Shown here: positions 26,481 through 39,200 of the stretch, piece by piece | Layout of the letters: each line of letters starts with the position of its first letter | How positions within the stretch are numbered: the first letter of the stretch is position 1 | Notes under the pieces: generated by a model | Database searches by the model: none | Seen by the model: the letters and a program-made list of their open reading frames with translations, nothing else | Told to the model about the DNA's origin: nothing | NCBI RefSeq assembly: GCF_965638725.1 | Contig: NC_134950.1 | Coordinates: 137,631,636 to 137,695,635, forward strand | DNA: 64,000 nucleotides | Direction of reading: 5' to 3' | Origin: Aptenodytes patagonicus | Lineage: Eukaryota > Chordata > Aves > Sphenisciformes > Spheniscidae | Position numbers and translations under genes: made by a program

Positions 26481-29400
26481 TTTTCTCTGTCATCTCTCAC
26501 TAGGTTGTCTACCTCATCAGACTCACATTTTTCCTGAATGTTATTTTGTAACTAAGATATCTGCAGAGTCTTCTCTCACCACCTCTTATGTCCCTGACTA
26601 TTTTTAGCACTGACTAGATATTGGTCTTCACCTTCTTGTCCCTAAATACCAAAGAAAAGTACTATAAACGTGCTTTTTCAGCTGTTTACTTTCCACTTCT
26701 TGCATGTTCCCTTTGCATTTTAATTCATCAGGAAGGCTTCTGTTTAGCTAAAAGGAGAGCTAGTGAGAGGTCGTAGACTGGGCAAGTGGATGCATAAGGC
26801 TACACTGGTCCTTGATGTTCTGATCATCACTTTCTGACTTGTGAAGCTGAAATGAGGAAGGATTTCCATAGCCTGATGGACAAAAAGGGTTCCTGTGGCT
26901 TCATGGTGCTTTTCTGTAAGCCGTCTGTTTAGGAAACATGAAAAGTAAAATGGGAAACAGTGGCAGATAAAATCTGAAAAGTCCAAGTTCTGGAAGGGGC
27001 CCACTGTATCTTTTTGTCTTCTTTTCTGAGTCAGTGTTAGAGAACTTTTCTCTGCTGGGAAAAAAAGAATGTTTATTTTTAAACCTTTGACTTCTTGCCC
27101 TCTTAAGTTCCTTTATTTTTCCTAGATTTTGCTGTCGAGCTTAAGACCAGCCATATAGCAATAAGTTCTATTATTGACTGAAAAACATAGCACCTGTGGT
27201 TTTAACTGCAGAATGGTATTGCAAGTTTTTTTCTTCTTTTTCATCCCTCTGAGCAGAACTATTTTGTAAAAGACCTAGTATGCATCATATATGGCCAGTG
27301 GGAAATTTTCCTGAATCCATTATTACTGAAAAGAGTACTGGGCTAAATATGTCTCTTAGTAACATTATGCAACTACCTAGATCTAGTTGTTTTTATCCAA
27401 TGATTAGTTTTAATTTAATTATTGATAAGATAATAGTTTTGAATATTAAAAGGCTATTAACTAGAACTCCCTGTTCTCTCAACTTCTTTAAAATATCTTT
27501 GCTATATTTGTCTTTGAATAATAAATCAAATAATATTAATACTTTCAAAAATACATGATGAAATTAAAACAGATGTGGTTTAAAATATTCTGAAGAAATT
27601 AACTCTGGTACTAAACAGTAAGTGAAAAAAAAATTACAAATTATGTGATTGCTTCAGAATGCATTAAGAAACTCCCTTTCAACACAGGCTTAGAGGAATG
27701 AGTCAAGAAATCCTGGAAAAAAACTCTCATAGCAATAAAGACTAAACCAAAACCACCATGGTTAATCTTTAACATCCTAGACTCCTTCTGAATGAATACT
27801 GTGTACTACTGTATATCTAGGTTTTAATTCACAATGTTGATTTTCTACCTGAGCTAAGTAAAATGAGATTTATATGTGTCCTTTTTTGTTTCTGAAAAGT
27901 AGGAGAGAAAATAGATTTGCCCAATTATTCAACCTTTCTGGAGCTAAAGTTAAAAGGGATTGTTCCATTCCTAACTTATTTTCTCTGGATCTGGTCTCAC
28001 AAATGAGATAATCCCAGAGAGGTTTAGCTTTGAAAGCAAAAGTGAGTGATTTGACTTTCCCTGAGTTTGTGAGCCAGGATTACCTAGCAATTAAAGAATT
28101 AAGCTAGTAGACCAGAGATGGCGGTTTTGTTCTTAGCTTTGCAACTAACATATTTTGGTGATCCAATGCAAATAGCTGAACCTACTTCCCTCTGGTTTAA
28201 CCCTTCACAAGGTGATATACTTACACATTTTGCAGGTGTACTATGTACATGTCTATACTTGCAGTTTAGACCATTCTACATGATGTTTGAATGGAAGCCA
28301 ATATGAAAAGACAGAGTAACAGAATAATATTACTCTCTACAACTCACTCACTCTAGTGTTAGCAAAACATGCCATAACCAGGACCCTGTATCTACGTGGG
28401 TAGCAGTAAATAATTGCAGGTCCTTTTTTAAGTGCTTACATAAGTGCACTTGTGGTCTGGGGTTATTTTAAATGCAACGATGAAGTTGTCTGTGATTCAC
28501 CATGTCCTTTGTGCAAATGAATTGACACTGTTGTTCCTCATCCTAGCCTGGGGAAAATCCCTAAAGGGGGGTGAGACTGTGTTATTCAGGAATTCTCTGA
28601 AGCTGGGCAAATCTGGAGCAAAGATGACCTGGGGGAGAACATGAAGAAACTGTGTTGAGATCAGTGAGTTTACAGAATAGGTGGAGTATGAGTCCTCATT
28701 CCTCTGTCTCTAGCCTTGAACATTCACTTGGGTGCATTTTTTATTTACTATTTGCTTTTAAAATTTACTACTTATGTACGGTTTTATTTACTATTGTGCC
28801 CTCAAACCACTGTGTCCATGAGTAGCACTACAATAGTTGCTACAACTTTTAGGTTCAGCCTTCCTGTATTATATTTTCCCTTCACGGGACAGAATTTGGA
28901 ATTTGAAAAATTAAAACCATTTTCAATCCCAAGAGCTCTGGGCTTCATCTGTGTACGATAACCTTCCCAGAACTAACTCTAGCTTCCTTCTAAATCTCCA
29001 GCCCTACTGGTGCGTAGGAAAGGGTTCACCTTCCCTCCACACCACCGCCATCAAGGCAGTGTGTGCTCACAAACTCCTGCTTCCCCTTCTCCAGCTAGGC
29101 TATGACTCCGTTTAACTCTTCTTCCCTTTAAAATATACTTTTTTGTCATGAAATGCATGAAAGATAAACTTTGCCTCATCTTCTGGTAATCCTTAAAGAG
29201 CCCAGTAATGTCTGGGCTTTCCCTCTTACTAGTCACAGAAGAAATATAAAGGAAGATTCAGTCCCTGCCTGGAAAATCTTCTAATCTAATGTTTGATGGG
29301 AAACAATATGTTTGTGATAAATCAGAAGGCATAAAAGAGGAAAGTCTCCCCTTCCTCTTCATGTTGGGGAGGGAATGGGAGAAACATTTCACCTCCACAA

Positions 29401-30950
29401 AAGTCATGTCTGGTCTTCTTCCTTGATAGTCAGGGCCAGGCCAGCACTTTCTCAGGTATTAACATACTCAGCTGCTCCTTATTTAGTTCTAAAAACCTTC
29501 TACTCATTCATGATAATTCCTACATTATAACTACTGATAAGCACCAATCTCTGCAGTATACCAAGATTTCGGTTTTGTCACAACTTAAAATACATAGAAA
29601 ATAGGAGGAAGAATAACAAGTGCAATGACCCGCCTACAGTGAGGAGGAGAGACTGCTTTAGTGTGGCTGTTACAAAAAAAATCCAGCATCTTGACTCATT
29701 GTTTATTTCTAATAACCTCAAAAGATTAATATGTTATTTTATTTTTACCCAAAACAAATAAAATTGCAGTGTCATATTAGCTATGTTGAACAAGTTAGTG
29801 TCTATGACACAATTACATGTGAGTTTCTTTGTTGAATGCACAACATAACAAGGTACCTGAAAATGAGATATTTTCTTGAATTCTAAGGGGAATAAACAAA
29901 GGCATCTCAAATAATAGTTAAAAACCTATATGTAAATTCTCCAGTATGTAGCGAATTGTGTAACTGGAAAAGACAAGCTTACACAAGATTTTGAAATAAC
30001 TGTATGCTTACCTTTCCCAAGTTTTTCTATCAAAAAATAGATTCTGTCATCTCAGTTGGCAGCGAGCAACATCTTCCACCACCTTTGAAACATTTTCTAA
30101 AGAAAATGCAGATTCAGGAGCATTCAAAACATTCAATCTCATACTTACCAAAAATATGAAAAGGAAAAATAAGACAGATTACTATTTTCTATGACACAGA
30201 TGATTAGAGATATATTAGACTGGCAATGTTTCTACTGCGAGTTTAGCATGAAAGGTATAAAAATTCTCAGGTTAGTCTCCTTCCCTGCACACATACACAT
30301 AGGAATCAAATAAATGGGTTTTAAAACATATGATTTAAGAAAATGTTTGAGTTTCTTTACCTTCTAGCTGTTGAGCCTATAAAAAGGTTCTATATAACTA
30401 ACACCAATTTAAGTAACTTTAACGTTGATGTTAATATGATTATTACTAATAACATCATGAATTGTTAAAATCAGTTACACTGACATTAATGATTCCTTTT
30501 TATTCTGTAATCCAGTCAAAATGATTGTGTGTAGACCAAAGTTACTGGGAAATGCATTGTTTTCTTCATCCTTCAAAATTCTAAAAATTAAACATTTTTG
30601 AGAGGAGTGTACTTTTAGATACCTCATTGAAGACCTGCCCTGCTAGAGCAGACTACAAATTCTAAGACTTTAAATATTCTAGATTGCTTATACATTTGGA
30701 TTAGAGTTGCCAAATTTCTTAAGGATTCTACCTATGCTTGAGCTCACTGCCAGGTAAAGTTAGTGCAGCTCTGAGCTGTTGTGCCAGAGCAAGGCCTGGG
30801 GATGGATAGCACTAACTGCAAAAAAAAAAATGGGCTATATAGTTAAAGAGAGAGAGACAAAAAATAAACAAACAGTGAGAAGTGGGAATTTGGGCAAAAG
30901 ACAGCTGAACCGAAGGAGGTGAGTAAAAGACTGAAGCCCAGGGAGGTAAG
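26481..30950. other. AT-rich intergenic region without recognisable genes
   Basis: No recognisable gene. 26481-26730 may be the decayed 5' part of the inverted CR1. The rest is AT-rich with only short ORFs (92 codons or fewer) and no domains that I recognise. Confidence 0.6.
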
Positions 30951-30958
30951 ACTAAACC

Positions 30959-32588
30959 ATGTTCCACATAGAAACTGAGCTAACAAGCCTCTTTGCCTTA
31001 ATCTTTAATAGTAAGACCAGTTGTTCGTCAGGTACCCAGCCCCCTGAGCTGGAAGACAGGGACAGGGAGAAGAATGAAGTCCCTATAATCCAAAGGGAAA
31101 TGGTTAGTGACCTGCTACACCACTTAGACACACACAAGTCTATAGGGCTGGATAGTATCCACCCAAGGGTACTGAGGGAGCTGGCAGAAGTGCTCACCAA
31201 GCCACTTTCAATTATTTATCAACAGTCTTGGCTAACTGGGGAGGTCCCAGTTGACTGGGGGTTAGCAAATGTGACACCCGTCTACAAGAAGGGCCGGAAG
31301 GAGGATCTGGGGAACTACAGGCCTGTCCGTCTGACCTCGGTGCCGGGGAAGGTTATGGGGCAGATCATCTTGAGTGCCATCACGCGGCACGTACAGGGCA
31401 ACCAGGTGATCAGGCCCAGTCAGCATGGGTTTATGAAAGGCAGGTCCTGCTTGACTAACCTGATCTCCTTCTATGACAAGGTGACTCACTTAGTGGATGA
31501 GGGAAAGGCTGTGGATGTTGTCTACCTAGATTTTAGTAAAGCCTTTGACACCATTTCCCACAGCATTTTCCTGGAGAAACTGACTGCTCATGGCTTGGAC
31601 AGGCGTACTCTTTGCTGGGTAAAAAACTGGCTGGATGGCTGGGCCCGAAGAGCTGTGGTGAATAGAGTTAAATCCAGTTGGTGGCCGGTCACGAGTGGTA
31701 TTCCCCAGGGCTCAGTACTGGGGCCAGGTCTGTTTAATATCTTTATCAATGATCTGGACAAGGAGATCGAGTGCACCCTCAGTAAGTTTGCAGACGACAC
31801 CAAGTTGGGCGGGAGCGTTGATCTGCTCGAGGGTAGGAAGGCTCTGCAGAGGGACCTGGACAGGCTGGATCGATGGGCCCAGGCCAATTGTATGCATTCA
31901 ACAAGGCCAAGTGCCAGGTCCTGCACTTGGGTCACAACAACCCCATGCAGTGCTACAGGCTTGGGGAAGAGTGGCTGGAAAGCTGCCTGGCGGAAAAGGA
32001 CCTGGGGTGTTCGTCAACAGCCGGCTGAACATGAGCCGGCAGTGTGCCCAGGCGGCCAAGAAGGCCAATGGCATCCTGGCCTGTATCAGAAATAGTGTGG
32101 CCAGCAGGAGTAGGGGAGTGATTGTCCCCCTGTACTCGGCACTGGTGAGGCCGCACCTCGAATACTGTGTTCAGTTTTGGGCCCCTCACTACAAGAAGGA
32201 CATTGAGGTGCTGGAGCATGTCCAGAGAAGGGCAACGAGGCTGGTGAGGGGTCTGGAGAACAAGTCTTATGAGGAGTGGCTGAGGGAACTGGGGTTGTTT
32301 AGCCTGGAGAAAAGGAGGCTGAGGGGAGACCTCATCGCTCTCTACAACTACCTGAAAGGAGGTTGTAGCGAGGTGGGTGTCGGTCTCTTCTCCCAAGTAA
32401 CAAGTGATAGGACAAGAGGAAATGGCCTCAAGTTGCGCCAGGGAAGGTTTAGATTGGATATTAGGAAAAATTTCTTCTCTGAAAGGGTTGTCAAGCATTG
32501 GACCAGGCTGCCCAGGGAAGTGGTTGAGTCCCCATCCCTGGAGGTATTTCAAAGACATGTAGATGTGGCACTTAGGGACATGGTTTAG
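30959..32588 (+). pseudogene. CR1 ORF2 reverse transcriptase, two frameshifts
   Basis: This is the 3' part of the CR1 pol-like ORF2, which in intact elements encodes an endonuclease plus a non-LTR reverse transcriptase. The first frame (30959 to about 31895) carries recognisable RT blocks: [32 protein letters not shown], the [12 protein letters not shown] motif [11 protein letters not shown] motif B, and the FADD catalytic box at 31787-31798. Near 31895 the reading moves to another frame for about 115 bases, and near 32010 it moves again into the frame that ends at 32588 with the conserved C-terminal ALRDMV. Each change is consistent with loss of one base (or an equivalent change modulo 3). 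With no endonuclease and two frameshifts, this copy cannot mobilise itself. Confidence 0.9.
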
Positions 32589-32670
32589 TGGTGGACTTGG
32601 CAGTGTTAGGTTAATGGATGGACTCGATGATCTTAGAGGTCTTTTCCAACCTAAATGATTCTATGATTCT
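30962..32670 (+). mobile_element. CR1 LINE, 5'-truncated, ~1.7 kb
   Basis: This is a long CR1 copy covering the end of the endonuclease-RT linker, the whole reverse transcriptase region and the 3' UTR. It lacks the 5' UTR, ORF1 and endonuclease, which is the usual result of incomplete target-primed reverse transcription. The 3' end carries the CTCGATGATCTTAGAGGTC block and about two ATTCTATG-type octamers. The 5' boundary is estimated from where coding similarity starts. G+C content is clearly higher than in the flanks. It is nearly identical in overlap to the fragment at 48.0-48.5 kb. Confidence 0.93.
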
Positions 32671-35600
32671 AAGCCCAAGAAAGGGGGACAGGAGAAAGGA
32701 CAATTTAAGAGAGAAGAGATGGGACATGAAAGTAAATCATAACACAAAAAGAGACAGGACATTGATAAGGGCAGACCAGAGGGGATAAATCAGGTTGGAT
32801 CTAATTTGTCAGAAATGAGAAATGCCAATAAGTCACATTCCCTTAGTACACAGGAACAAATCATCTTCTCAATATGCTTTTGCTGTCATCTATGAAATCT
32901 TCTGGCAAAGTATGCCATCTTCCCTCAGGTCCTGATGGCAGAGGGGGGGATAACATTTGGCTTTATAGGTTTAAAGGCAGCAAGCAGCATGATGGATCTA
33001 AAGATTTCAGCCCTGCCACAGACATATGTGGGGATAATGTGACGGAACATAGGATGGAAGCTTTCATTTTGCAGTTTACTTTAAAAAGTCTAGCAAATAA
33101 CAATAAAACTGGTATGTATTTTAAAAATTACATTTGCAGAATCAAACCCTTCAAGTTAGTAAGCGATCAAAGGTGTCTCCATGTTGTTAACAACAACATG
33201 TTCCAGATATACATTAATAAACTACTTGATTAATGTATATTACGTATAATTCATATAAGAATCATATACTACCTATGGAGGGGCCAAGTGCTCACAGCTG
33301 AGTAGTTTAACAGGATCTTCGTAAGGTTAAAAGGCTGTATAACACAAAAGCTCCTTAAAATTAAATTCTAGATAACTTAAATTTGAGCCCTCAATTCCAA
33401 TTCACCATATTGTTCTATTTGCCATAATTGTTCTATTTCTATTTGCCATATTGTTCTATTTCTGCTTTCCACCTTCAAACAGAAACAACACTTACTCAGT
33501 CTCCATCTATCAAGCACATTGATATGGCAGCTGATAACGCGTGAGAAATGTTTTTGAAAAGCTCATATGAAATTATTAATCCTATCTTTAAATCATGGCT
33601 TATGTAGCACAGAAAAAAATTTGAAGGTGAATCACTGAGCAACAAGAAGGAAAGAACACTATTCATTATATTAGCAGCTTCTAATATGTCGAATGGGAAT
33701 GAAATGGAAATTCAGTGGGAAAGATACTATGTGATACTGTAATCGGAGACTATCATCATAAATATGTACAAAGCCACAAACTGTTAAGAGGCTATTCAGG
33801 ACTAGCAAGGAAAAAAATTCCATATCCTTAGGAGAGTATCAAAGCCAGAAGCTAGCAAGGCAGTGGATGGTTGAGAAGCTTGGCAAAGGAGACCCATTCT
33901 TTAGAGATGAGTTTCAGTGTAGGCCTCCTTGCTAGTTGCAGGAGATGCACCTGTGAACTATGAAAAATCATCTGGTAATTCCAGATTCTATAAAATGAAG
34001 CAGGTAATGTCCAGATTCTAAAAAATTAAAACAAAATAAAAGTTAGAAGATCCTACCTGGCATGTGTACTGTCAGTATTAGAAGATCCAAAGCTGCATAG
34101 GTCAAAAGACAAAATGGCTCATTTGACCCAAGGCGACCCCACCAAATGAAAAATGGAGCCTACATATAGGATTCTGGTAATGAATCTTGGTCCACCATTA
34201 TACATGCATTTATTCTGTTAATATATAAGAAAATCTTTAAGTAACTATAGCTTTCAGCCTAACATTTCCCAGCATTTTACAAATTGTGAGAAGTAGAAGA
34301 GAAAAAAGCATTAATTAATGGTTCTAGTACATAATTACATAATAATAAAATTAATTAATTAATTGTAATGAAGATTTAGGGAAAAAATCTAGACTTCTAG
34401 GTAAACAATACACATTTTTATTGCATTCTATTTTCCACAAACAATATTTATATATCAAAATCGAGATGAAAGAAGCTATGTTTAAATAACGTTACATTTT
34501 TTCATTCATGCTGATAAAAAGCCAGGAAATTCAAAGTTAAGGCTCACATTCCAACCTTAATACATGTCCTGTTCTCAATCCCTCCCACCCCTAAGGTTAT
34601 GACTGAGGAAAAAAGTATCACTCATAAAACCTCGCAAGCATGATGAATCACATCACACCCTAACCACACCTATTCATTTCATTTGTCTATGATTTACCCA
34701 AGATTACACTTTCAAACTTTTTCTTCATCATTTGGTTCCGTATGGGGAAATATCAACAGCTACTTCTTTAAACTCTTCAAATGGTGTGTAATACAGCTGT
34801 AAATAGCAATGAATTGCACTTTACTGGCAGAACGTACCTAGTTTTATTAGGTTTTGCCCAAAATATTGAGTTTTGCTAATGATTTCCTGTGTCAGGGAAC
34901 AATGATGTTACTGAATGTCACATATTTGTCAGGGAGAGCCAAGTTGTGAAACCTGATCTTTGTAAGTAGGTGCTTGTATTCAAATTGGAGTCCTATTAAA
35001 GACAGGCTGTGACACAGGAATGCATTCATACAGTCAGATGCACGTAGGATCAGTGCCTGAAATTACTTCTGGGACCAGACTGTGATGCTTTGGCTTCACT
35101 GGATATATTCCGGTTTTACGAACAGAACCGGTCCCTACACTGGACTGGTACACTGGACTTCACCTGCTTTGTGAGTAGAGGGTACTCACATATATCATCA
35201 ACATAAGGAATAAAGTTAATTCTTATACTGTCTATACAGGTAAAGTATTTGGGGAAAAAAAGGTTGCAGAGAATTCTTACAGACTCAAATTCTAATCACT
35301 GCACCCAAATATATCCAGTTGTGTTTGCCCACATACTCTAGATATATATTTTACTGGATTTTTTTTTTAGTGTTTATTCATAAACTGCTAATTCTAGAGC
35401 CAAGGTTCATCCCACAGTACTGAAGTTATCTGAGTTAGAAGTCAGTATCCCCAAGCTCCTTAAACAGTCCACCAGGGGACAGATTTCAAGTGGACTGCAG
35501 AGTCCACTACAGGTGCTCACAACTCTGCAGGACTCAGAGTGTCTCCATGATAACCTGATACTTGGATAAGAGCCAGCAGTTAGATAATATGAGCCCATTT

Positions 35601-37640
35601 CTAGTATCCATTTTATTTTTCTTAACTGATGGAGTCAGTTAATTCTTTCCGCACATGAGACCTGCAGAAGTCAAAGTGAGGTAACCTTGTCCTCCGTACA
35701 CTTCACCTATCTCCAACATACCAAAGGCTTTCCCAGCTGTTTCAACCATCAAGGCACTGCTTCCTCCAGTCTACATTAGCTTTGACTTTGACTTTAGCAG
35801 TCTCCTCCTTTCTGGTTTCATTGCAAACCACTCAAAACAGTACTGACCAATTCATCTAATACTTTTTGTTTGGCCTCCTTCAGCTTCACAACTGACTCAG
35901 ACATAAACTCTTTGAACATAAACTCTGTCACAGTCCAATGTTCCCTGCCTGTATAATCTCATAATGCATTGAAACATCAGAGGTCTCCTTCACCCTTCCA
36001 GCGATGCCACATTCAATCACATTTTGCTCTGCTTTCATCTTAAAACTACTATATTCTTCTAGTAGCAAAATAACCAGTCTTCAGCTAGCTTTGCTTAAAT
36101 ACTTCCTTTTTGTATTAATTCATCAGCGGTGCCCATAGTGCCTTCCTCTCTACCACTGATTGAGCAAGTGTCAAGGTAATATATTGTCCAAACTCTGTCC
36201 ATTCCCTTGCAAGTTGGCCCCATCTCCACATATATATATTACACTGCTGTGGCCTGGTCTGTCAGGAATGCAAACTGTGAGCTCAGAAGGACAGGAACTG
36301 CCCTGTGTTTTGAGGTAATGAGGTCCTGATCCACAGACATTACTGTAATTTTAAGGTTTAACAAGAAGATCAGACAGCTGCAATGTCAGTAAGTTGAGAG
36401 AGACAGCATTAGTCTGTTACACACTACATCTGTTTCTGTTATTCGGGCCAGAGTTTGAGAATGATAGCAACTCCCTGACTATTAATGGATCAATTAAAGG
36501 AGAGAATTTTTCCCATTTTACAAGAAAAGTGTGTAGATATTTTTTTCAGTTACATATCTAACTTTTTGTGGTTTCTAGAGTAGACAGTAACTTTCAAGCT
36601 CCTTGCTTACCGAGTCATACCTGATGGACAATGCCCCCTTCTTTCAGCATCCCAGGATCACCACTGACTTGCGGTGAATTTTCCAGTAAGGTACAGGTCA
36701 CTTAAAATCTATAACATCTCAATCAGTAATGCTAAGTCATCAGAGTGGCTGTCTTTTCCTGTGTGGTAATGTGGAAAATTATCAGCACAGGGACTCAGCA
36801 CTCAGCACACAGGGTTATAAAAGGAGTAAAACTATTTCCATAGAAGTATGCTGAATTAAAATGCATGTTGCCCTCGTTCCTGCTAGTACAAAGAATATTG
36901 GATTTGTTATATAGGGAGACTTGTTAAGAGGCACTGATTTTCAAAATTGTTAACAACTGGGACATAATCAGGGGTGGGCAGAAGAGGATATATATGTTTT
37001 TCTGATAGGACTAATAGATCAGAAAAGCTGTTATGGTTTGGGTTTTAAATCCAAACCCTGCATGAGCATCAAGAATCATATCATAGATATTTCTGAAGAA
37101 AAATAATTATGGAAATAGCTGCAGAGTGACTCGAAGATGTAGTCATCAGTGCTCAGCATCTGTAAGCATCTTGTGAGCAAATTTTTTGTGATAAACAAGT
37201 GAAATGAAAAGTTAGGATAAGAGGTGGGTGAAGGAAGGTAAACAATCATAAAGCAAACTGTATTCTTAGTTAAAACAAACCTAGAACACACGTTTGAGCA
37301 CCTGATCTGGTCTGAGAAGATTTCAAAGTATAAAGCAGCCTCTCATGAGAGTTCGTCCTCCTTCCCCTACATTGTTGCATTGTCTACGCACTGAAAACCT
37401 GTCCCCTGCAGCATTGGATATTCATTATGCATTTCCTCAGCTCCATACTTTCTCCAATGTGATAAAAATCACCAAATATGAAAAAATGTTCAAAAACATA
37501 CCTCAAATCACAGTTCATTGAGCTTATTATACATAATTTAAAATAGTTAACATGAGAGAATAATCAATATTTTAGCAAAAATAAGAGGGAAAAAAAACAG
37601 GAAACAAAGCAGCAATAAAAAAAAATCAGTTTGACAGGAG
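32671..37640. other. AT-rich intergenic region without recognisable genes
   Basis: No gene recognised. The longest ORF is 119 codons on + (32874-33233), without any domain I know and in low-complexity AT-rich DNA. The stretch includes a small tandem duplication (33405-33470) and a TTAA/AATT microsatellite at about 34346-34363. Confidence 0.65.
33405..33470. repeat. small tandem duplication, ~3 imperfect copies
   Basis: Three successive imperfect copies of a CCATATTGTTCTATTT-type unit start at about 33405, 33422 and 33446. The later two copies carry an added TCTATTT/TCTGCTTT segment. This is a local replication-slippage product with no known function. Confidence 0.8.
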
Positions 37641-37652
37641 GATTCATTTTGG

Positions 37653-37868
37653 CTACAAGTCTTCATTTTCTGCTAGGACCTCCCAATCCTGGCTTAGTCC
37701 TGGCTTTAGTGCTTCCTTTAAGGATTCAGTGACAGGCATACCCTGCATTAATCTTTTATGGTTTATGTTATATCGCTTTGTGGTGCAGTACTGACTCAAT
37801 AACCTTCTCCCTTTACGTTCTTGCAATACAAAACGCTTCTGGTTCCGGTTGTCTTTGTAGTTTTTGTC
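37653..37868 (-). other. unassigned ORF behind a plausible splice acceptor (possible terminal exon)
   Basis: On the minus strand a 71-codon open frame from 37868 to a TAG at 37653 follows directly after an AG preceded by a T-rich stretch (37870-37885), as a 3'-terminal exon would. The peptide is highly charged and non-repetitive (…NRNQKRFVLQERKGRRLL…, ending …WEVLAENEDL), unlike the low-complexity frames around it. There is no good ATG near its 5' end, so it would need an upstream exon. The CpG island at 38490-38960 lies 0.6 kb upstream in the right direction for a promoter. I do not recognise the protein. Chance occurrence remains quite possible at this length. Confidence 0.25.
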
Positions 37869-38489
37869 CTGCAAAAATTTGAAACTAGAGATGTGAACAA
37901 GAGTTTCTGAAGAGACCGTGGGGAAGGGCTGCTCTATCCTCTTCTAAATGCCGGTTTCCCACACGACAGTAAATTCATGTGAAGATTGACACAGAGCTGA
38001 CGAATTCACATTTCTCCATTCATTTCTTTCATTATCTGAAGTATTTGTATTTCGCCGATAATTTTGCACGCTGTGGTGACACATCTTTGCTGGCATTTGT
38101 CCTTAATTTATATCTCCGTGTCTTTAAACGAAATATTTGCCACCTCACCTAAAAGGAGCTCAAATAAGTTACATTCCTCTGCGGATCGATCATAAATATT
38201 TACCTGATCTTTGGTCCACCGAGCGTTTTTATGTAACACTTAACATTTAGAGCTCTTCAACTTACTGTTACTTTTGGATGCTCTCTAGTCAACACTTCTC
38301 TTAACAGACTTTTACAGCTCCTCTTTGCCTTATCAGTTCATTCACCAGGTGTTCTAATGAACGATACGCATCATAAATAAGCACTTCTCTGAGCGACACT
38401 CTCCCTGTTCGCTAGTAAGAATAAAAGCAGTCTCCCCGCTATTTGCTCTTTATTTAGCCTTAGGCATGCCATTAAATCATTAAAGCGGA

Positions 38490-38960
38490 CACAACGCCGC
38501 CGAGCACTGCCGCAGCAGCGGCGGCGGCGGTGGTGCGACAGGATGGGGAGAGGTCGGTCGTCGGCCCGGAGGAAGGGTGGGGAGGGAAGGTCCCCCCTTC
38601 TGCAGGGCCGCCGGGTACCTGCAGTGCCGCGGCCGCCGCCGCTCCGGAGCTGTCCAATGTAGCTCCGCTCCCGCTCACCTTCCGCACCCCCCCCCCTCGG
38701 CGCCGCTCCGCGCCGCGCAGCCAGCGCCCTGCCCGCCCCCCGCTCCGACAGCCCGCGGAGCCGGGGGGGGGGGTGAGCTGGGAGGGGAAGTGTCTTTCCC
38801 GCGGCATCTTTCCCGGGAAAAGGGGATGCGTGGTTCGCTCACTGTGTTGTAAAGGACGGCAGATCCTGGTCCGCGGTCGGAAATGTTTGCGGTCCTGTAG
38901 GCAAACAGGAAGGATTTTCGCGGAGCGGGATCCTTCGGCCGCCCCCACCCGCCTCCTTTG
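38490..38960. promoter_or_regulatory. CpG island upstream of FERD3L
   Basis: The base composition shifts abruptly from AT-rich to dense G+C with many CpG and GC-box-like GGGCGG/CCGCCC strings, a CCG/GCG trinucleotide-rich start and an 11-G run at 38763-38773. Long overlapping ORFs on both strands here (for example 38472-38948 on -) are by-products of low stop-codon density and are not supported as genes. The island lies about 1.3 kb before the FERD3L start and could be part of its promoter domain or a start for a minus-strand transcript. Confidence 0.8.
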
Positions 38961-39200
38961 ATCTGATGGGCTTTGAAATCCCCTTAGAAATTAAAGATTA
39001 ATTAGCCCCAAAGCGAGAGTGGCAACAATGCATGACAAAGGCGAAGATTAGGCTTTACGAAGGCAGTGCAAGAGTAATGGCCAGCCACTCCTAAACGAGC
39101 TGTGTGCACAAATCGTGTGCCAAAGAAAATCGATCCGATTCAGCCTGGGTGTGTCTAACACTGCCAGGGATTGCCAGGGCCGGGCTGTTTATTTAGAGAC
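38950..39200. promoter_or_regulatory. candidate conserved regulatory element upstream of FERD3L
   Basis: This is a non-repetitive, moderately AT-rich block at the edge of the CpG island, with a dense set of developmental factor motifs. There is a TCF/LEF core CTTTGATC at 38956-38963, a homeodomain-type TTAATTAG at 38998-39005, an ACAATG SOX-type core near 39025, and a forkhead TGTTTAT at 39186-39192. FERD3L (Nato3) is known to be regulated by FoxA2 in the floor plate through a conserved proximal region, which makes the forkhead motif noteworthy. That this is the element is inference. Confidence 0.3.

Noticed and set aside
38472..38948. 158-codon minus-strand ORF in the CpG island before FERD3L
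   Set aside because: An alanine-run, proline/arginine-rich translation of GC-rich DNA, mirrored by ORFs on the opposite strand.
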